Positions 58,840 to 64,000 of a DNA stretch of 64,000 nucleotides are shown here, piece after piece; within the stretch, counting starts at the first letter, position 1, and every line of letters begins with the position of its first letter. The notes under the pieces were generated by a model, which made no database searches, was not told where the DNA came from, and saw nothing but the letters and a program-made list of their open reading frames with translations. A program made the position numbers and the translations under genes. The DNA is taken from contig OX485807.1 in assembly GCA_950295325.1 (NCBI GenBank), forward strand, positions 36,672,440 through 36,736,439. Reading direction: 5' to 3'. This DNA is from Polytrichum commune (lineage: Eukaryota; Streptophyta; Polytrichopsida; Polytrichales; Polytrichaceae).

Positions 58840-61800
58840 AATTTCATCGAGCAATGTCTGTAGAATCAACGAGAAATATAATATCCTAAGAATTCCATTA
58901 GTGGTCTATTTATGGACAAGGAGTTAATACAAGTCATATGACTAGTAGGCATTGATATTGACATAAAACTATCATAAGCTCTAGTCTATATATCATGGAT
59001 AGTGCACCCAACATGGTCAATTGAAAAACAAGTGTACATGAAAACAAAATGAAGGATGAAGACGTGTGTGTGTGTTTATTATTTTAATTGCAATAATCAA
59101 TCTTATCTACCTCTATAATACTAATTTTCAAACATGATATAATCTTTGTTGACAATAGAGTTCAAAACATTGTGAAGCCCTTTTGGCAAAGTGAAAAGAC
59201 TATTGATTTTTTGAGCAACCATGTAATCTTCTTCTTTTTCATCTTTTTAGCACTATTGTCAATAAATAACTTTGAGACAATGAGGACTTTGGAACATACT
59301 TGATTGAATTCGCACTTATTGAATTCAATCTTCCCGTCTGTAGAATGCACCACAAGTACTTGAGATTAATTCAAAGCCACATTATAGGATTGAAGTATGT
59401 CTTTTAAAGTGCCCCATGATACATAGACATTGTGTACTACAACACAAGTCTAATTTGGCATCTATATGTATGCATTTGACAACATTTACTGCATTTAGGA
59501 CCTGGTAAACCTTTTGGCTAACATCAAATGCCTTAGTAACCATGGTTCCAAGGTACTTCTCACACTCCATGAAGAATGTCATCTTAGAGCTATTATCAAC
59601 ATCTACAAAGGCTACATTTGACAACATTTACTACATTTATGTCTACCTAACCATGGTTCCATGGTATTTTTCAAACTCCATGAAGAATATCATCTTAGAG
59701 ATATTATTAACATGTACAAGGGCTACACACAATGACTTTGTAGCGATGGTTGTCTATGTACATGATTATTGGTGAAAAATGAATGATGGGAACCTCTCTT
59801 GAGGAGGTCGCTAGCGAAAATCGTAGAAACAAAGTGCGATAAAAAACATGGTCTAATGTATTCATTGTGGATAAATTTTGCAAAAAACATACATGTAATA
59901 TAGGGAGTTTTTAAATAATGAAACATGTTTACATGTAAAACACCATCACATACAATGGCCTTTTTTTAATCTAGTCATTACATATGAAATAATGTGGAAA
60001 CAATTACTAGGGGTGGCTAGTCTAGGGTAAGGTTTGTGCTAGTGGATGAAAAGAAGTAATTTTCTAACCAAAAAGCTTGGATGGATGACTTCGCAGGCTG
60101 ATTGGCTTGAACGTTACTGAACCAACGTATCCAATGTGGAGTTAATGTTCTCTGCCTACGTGCCGGGAGGGAAAATTCCAGCGCGTTGTTTAAATTACAC
60201 TCTTCTTTCTAAAATTCTTTGGCAATATAAGTAAATAGGGGTATTTTAAAATGAGTTCCCAAAAATTTATAAAAATTGATAGGGTGTATTAAAATAAAAG
60301 CATTTACCTTTATTTTCAAAGATATCATACCTTATAATCTTTTCTACAAGGTAAATAGCCCCCCGATAAATAACTCATGAGCGCACATGTATGCATTAAT
60401 ATAAGAGGGAGTGACCTCCCCGAGGAACTTGTCTACATACAATGGAGCTCATGGTGGTGGTTGTGGGACTATGGGAGCCTACAAAAGATGGACACATGTC
60501 CAACTAGCTCTTCAAAGGAAAAAGGATGCATGTTAAAGATTCTTTCTGAAAACAAATTGTTGACAATAGAAGGAGGACACAAATGTGGAAAGGTGGGATT
60601 ACAAGTGCAAAAGGTGGGTATGGTGGGGAAACTTGGGGGAGTTGGAGGGAATGGACCCAAGGTGGTGAGATGGCACGGGCGGGGGGCATGGGGGCGTATG
60701 AGCATGTGCATGGACATACATACATATGACATGTACACACATGCATAGGGTTGCATGTATGCATGACCGTATGTTTGCAAGTGTATGGGGTTGTGATGAC
60801 CCATGATAATAATTCTTATTTACAAGTGCAACAGGCTGGAATGGCATGGGTCAAACTAGTAAGCTTACATGTGGACTATGTGTTGAAGATGGTCGTGCAA
60901 AATCCGAGCTTGAGATTGGTTGCATCGATCTTCTACTCATGAGATGATCCCCAATAATTCTTGATAAATGTTACATGGATAGACAAATTGATTCTATTGT
61001 AATGGAACCTACTTACCAATGCTAGGCATATGTAGAGAGCCTTAATCAAGTGCAATGTTATGGTCATTAGCTTCATGATTGCATCACCTTCTATTGAAGA
61101 TGTAATTTTTATAATTACACCTCACAATGGTCAATTATCATATCCATTGTTAATAAATATAATGAAGAAACAAAAGATGATATTATGATGCAACCTACTT
61201 ACCAAAGTTAGGCATATGTACGTAGCGAGCCTTCGTCATGTGCATTGTCATGGTTGTTAGTTACATGTTCCGATTATGGGATCAAAATGCCATCATCGAT
61301 AGACTGTAGTTTCATGCCAATGCACCAAAACTTGATTGAACAAGATCAAACAATATCTCACAATGCAATTACTATAACAAATAATTCAATAAATCTACAA
61401 ACTTGTAAGGTACATTTTCAACCGGACATCACCAACATTTGTAAGGCAATGCACCGACCCCAAAGCCCTTTCACGGGCCTTCCACAAGTTCAAAAGTAAC
61501 TCCCAAGATAGCAAGCTTAGGGAGCTTGTGTGTTCTTACGTGTAAAAAATGGTAGGACTAGTACATTACATTGCATAATGCATCAAAATTAAACTTGCAT
61601 TCCACATAAAAGAATCGTTGACACATTTCAATTGTGAGTTGTAAGAGTGACTTAAATGAATGGAAGCCACTTTGCATGTACCTAGTTTAATCATTTTACT
61701 GTGGGACCATTTCGAGAGAGTTATATAAGTTGATGTGGATTAGACAAGGATTACAACATTATTCAACATGCATATTCCGATTTATTCTATCAATATCCTT

Positions 61801-61975
61801 GGTTGATGCATGGAGGGGGTAGATTTCGACCATAACAATAATGATAGTGGACATCATTGAACATGAATAGTACAATAAAATAGAATAAATAATTGTCGAC
61901 TAATCTTATGAGAACACACAATGTACAAACTGTCGATATGGGTTAGTATGATTACTAAAGAATTCTCCTCATCAT
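58840..61975. other. Between IFT46 start and the 62-kb foldback: no gene recognised
   Basis: It contains a tandem duplication at 59,535-59,735 (ACCATGGTTCCA(A/T)GGTA, CTCCATGAAGAAT(G/A)TCATCTTAGAG, two copies about 114 bp apart) and a dispersed-repeat fragment at 60,346-60,432 shared with 22,228-22,330. A leader exon of IFT46 may lie here; none could be placed. Confidence 0.45.
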
Positions 61976-61980
61976 CATTG

Positions 61981-62133
61981 CATAAAATTATTCAAATCTA
62001 TAACAATGTTATGTGGGACTGACAATATTCCACGGAATACTCCCCCTACATCCACTCTGAACGTAGGGGAATGTTCCGTTGAATATTGTCAATCCCAAAT
62101 AACATTGTTATTGATCTAGATAATGTTATGTGT
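61981..62133. repeat. Foldback element, arms about 69 bp
   Basis: Left arm from ATAAAATTATTCAAATCTAT through ATAACAATGTTATGTGGGAC and GACAATATTCCACGGAAT to CCCCTAC; right arm GTAGGGGAATGTTCCGTTGA, ATATTGTCAATCCCAAATAA, CATTGTTATTGATCTAGATA, ATGTTATG. The loop is only about a dozen bases. Pairing is roughly 80-85% by eye. Related sequence lies at 57,698. If transcribed it would form a long hairpin RNA. Confidence 0.85.
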
Positions 62134-62234
62134 CACCACCTTCACCTTCTTGCATTTTGTATGAGTTTGCACTAGAGGTTGGTCTTGAGTTAGGACTTGC
62201 CTCTATGCTCTCTCCTTTTGGGGACTTCTTGCCT
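62126..62234 (-). other. Possible terminal exon of an unidentified gene
   Basis: A good acceptor (CATTGTTTTAG) precedes two usable readings: a short one ending RQEVPKRREHRGKS, or a Ser/Pro/Lys-rich one beginning GKKSPKGESIEASPNSRPTS and stopping at about 62,126. Either could end the gene whose exon-like segments lie at 62,495-62,985. The frame cannot be settled from sequence alone. Confidence 0.35.
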
Positions 62235-62494
62235 CTAAAACAATGCAATGACGTTCATATCAATGATATTGTGACCAACTAGGAACTCAAGGAATGCCCA
62301 TGACATGTTTCCATAAACAAAATTATGTTGTTCGCTTGAATGGAGTTGTGAGGACCACAAAGTTGTGGCAACCATGTAAGTTGAAACTTAAACACTTACA
62401 CATATAATCTCAAAATTAGCATGAGAAATTCCAAATTAGTCTCGGGAGATTAAGATAAAATGAACCAACCACAAATCTATAAAGGACAACTTAC

Positions 62495-62985
62495 TACAAT
62501 GCTCTTTAACATGGGCACCTTGTATCCTAAGCTAAATGTAAAGGTTGCTTGCGGGTTTGAAGACAAAACCCATTCTCCACTTCCTTTGGTGTTGTAGTCA
62601 GTAATTGTTTTATTTTTGATCTCCCAAAACATGCGCCCACCACTCCAAGTCTTGATATCTTCAAACGTGTTTGATGAGCACGTATCAAGTTAGAACTTCA
62701 TGATCACACCTTGGGTTGAAGTTCTAGCCGAAGAAAGACAAACACATTATTGATCACGAATATTGCACCATCATCACAATGTTTTGGGAGTTGTTAAATT
62801 TGTAGAGCATTTATGCCATGTACTCTCATGCGAAATCACCTCCACTGAAAAAACAAGTTTTCCACTACAATTGTACTAGAGGACATCATGTTAAAGTCTT
62901 TTGCTACACTTTCCAAATCTTTGTCCATATGGTTCCCAATGTGAGATAGGGTTTTTGGCCATAAAGGCGGAGAAAACGACAATCT
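62495..62985 (-). other. Two exon-like coding segments, unidentified gene
   Basis: Segment 62,650-62,495 (52 codons) reads TWSGGRMFWEIKNKTITDYN, TKGSGEWVLSSNPQ, ATFTFSLGYKVPMLKSIV, with a CTAAC branch-point-like site and AAG acceptor upstream and a GTAAGT donor. Segment 62,985-62,840 reads NEPASNERLSFSPPLWPKTL, SHIGNHMDKDLESVAKDFN, MMSSSTIVVENLFFQWR, ending at an AG|GTGATT donor. Amino-acid usage and splice sites look genuine. I do not recognise the family. The phases of the two segments do not join directly, so a boundary is wrong or an exon is missing. The gene would lie upstream of IFT46 on the same strand. Confidence 0.45.
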
Positions 62986-62999
62986 TTCATTAGATGCCG

Positions 63000-64000
63000 G
63001 TTCATTCAGTCATGTGAATTGTGGGGAGGAAGCGACACTTGATGAACATACATGTGCATAGTTGTTTATAGCAAGTACCTAGGGAAAATGACTCTCAAGT
63101 AGGTTATGTAGTCATCACAACACTAACATGCTTGAGAAATGAAAGGCGCTTATATGCACTCAAGTTAAAGAACAATCTTCTTCATGAGATGAACCCTTTT
63201 TTTCGTTGTTTTTGTTTTTTGCACTAGTGTAACCACAAGTTTGGGATAAGTTTGCTTACTTGTCCCATGTGGCTGAGAAATATTATACGATTGTAATGAC
63301 AACGTGGATATCTATATCTATTAATACGTATACCTTTCGATGAACCATTTTGGCGTGGGATAGGGGTACCGAATGCTTCGATAGTGGACCTAATATATAA
63401 CAGAGTATACTATGGTTTAGTTTAAGATACACCCTCAAAGACATGAGCATCCCAAATTGCAACTTTCCATTTCACAAGTTGGATCTTGCTCAAATTTAAG
63501 GTTTATTTTGTAAGGTTGATTCACTTTTATTTTGGTATTGACACAACGAGCCAAGTCCATCAAATGGTCATTGATACAATGTAATTTATGTTGGAAGGTT
63601 ATTATGCATGTTATTGTAGAGACTTTGTAAAAAAAATGTTAGACTACATGGCAAATTTTGAATGAGGTGAATGTGTTTGAATGTGCGTGTCACCCTAAGA
63701 AAGATTGGGTGGAGGATAGAATCTTTTCCCAATAGAAATTACATCCAAGGTAAACATGCTTGCTTAATGACTATCTTACTCACACACCTATTTTGGAGTG
63801 GTGCATGTTTACAAGATGTGTATCCAAGATGAGCACCAATAATATTTGCATTTAATAAAAATTAGGAATAACCCCGGGGCGATCACACCCCCTTACGTTT
63901 CATAATCACGTGCGATAAAAGTTTGCTAGCCTATATTAAATGCAATAGATAATTTTTAAAATTATGATACATATACATAATTATTGATAATATCTTTTGT
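63000..64000. other. Right edge, nothing recognised
   Basis: AT-rich; only short frames. Upstream exons of the unidentified minus-strand gene may lie here or beyond the window. Confidence 0.4.

Noticed and set aside
60377-60764. Overlapping frames of 123, 111 and 86 codons on both strands
   Set aside because: The Gly/Val-rich and Pro/His-rich translations reflect G-rich and CA-rich low complexity; no splice partners or family resemblance.

Overview
This window is nuclear DNA of a land plant: AT-rich, intron-rich, gene-poor and full of short non-autonomous DNA transposons. Two protein genes can be assembled exon by exon, both on the minus strand. The first (coding 45,630 to 34,788, 19 coding exons, 786 codons) is a WD40/TPR protein of the ALTERED SEED GERMINATION 2 / WDTC1 (DCAF9) family, ending in the CaaX box CTQS. 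The second (coding 58,771 to 54,049, 6 exons, 273 codons) is intraflagellar transport protein IFT46. Flowering plants and most conifers have no cilia or IFT, so an apparently intact IFT46 beside a plant-type ASG2 points to a plant with swimming sperm: a bryophyte, lycophyte, fern, cycad or Ginkgo. I cannot narrow it further from sequence alone.

Layout. 1-34 kb: no complete gene recognised. It holds microsatellites, several tandem arrays (225-227 bp, 105 bp and 93 bp units), dispersed TIR elements and one exon-like fragment near 20.5 kb. 34.8-46.4 kb: the ASG2-like gene with TATA box, G-box and a GA-rich leader. 46.8-48.8 kb: three small TIR elements. 49,033-52,902: a PIF/Harbinger transposon with TIRs, a TTA target duplication and two convergent decayed ORFs (Myb/SANT-like protein and DDE transposase). 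54.0-58.8 kb: IFT46, whose 2.4-kb third intron carries a Mutator-like element that itself contains a second MITE, plus a foldback element. 62.1-63.0 kb: exon-like minus-strand segments of a gene I could not identify.

The main theme outside the genes is layered transposition. At least five TIR families can be separated by their ends: GGGCCACTTCACACACGAG (TAA target site, related to the resident Harbinger ends), CTACACTAA, C(A/T)(G/T)GGGGGTGGAC (9-bp target site), TGCCCGGGAAG, and an element with the perfect palindrome GGGACACTAGTGTCCC in each arm. One TGCCCGGGAAG element has expanded internally into an eight-copy 93-bp array. Another was split by a CTACACTAA element. No LTR retrotransposon, reverse transcriptase, organellar insert, rRNA or convincing tRNA was seen.

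All exon models come from reading splice sites and family resemblance by eye. Internal consistency is good: exon lengths and phases sum to whole codons. UTRs and transcription start sites are inference.
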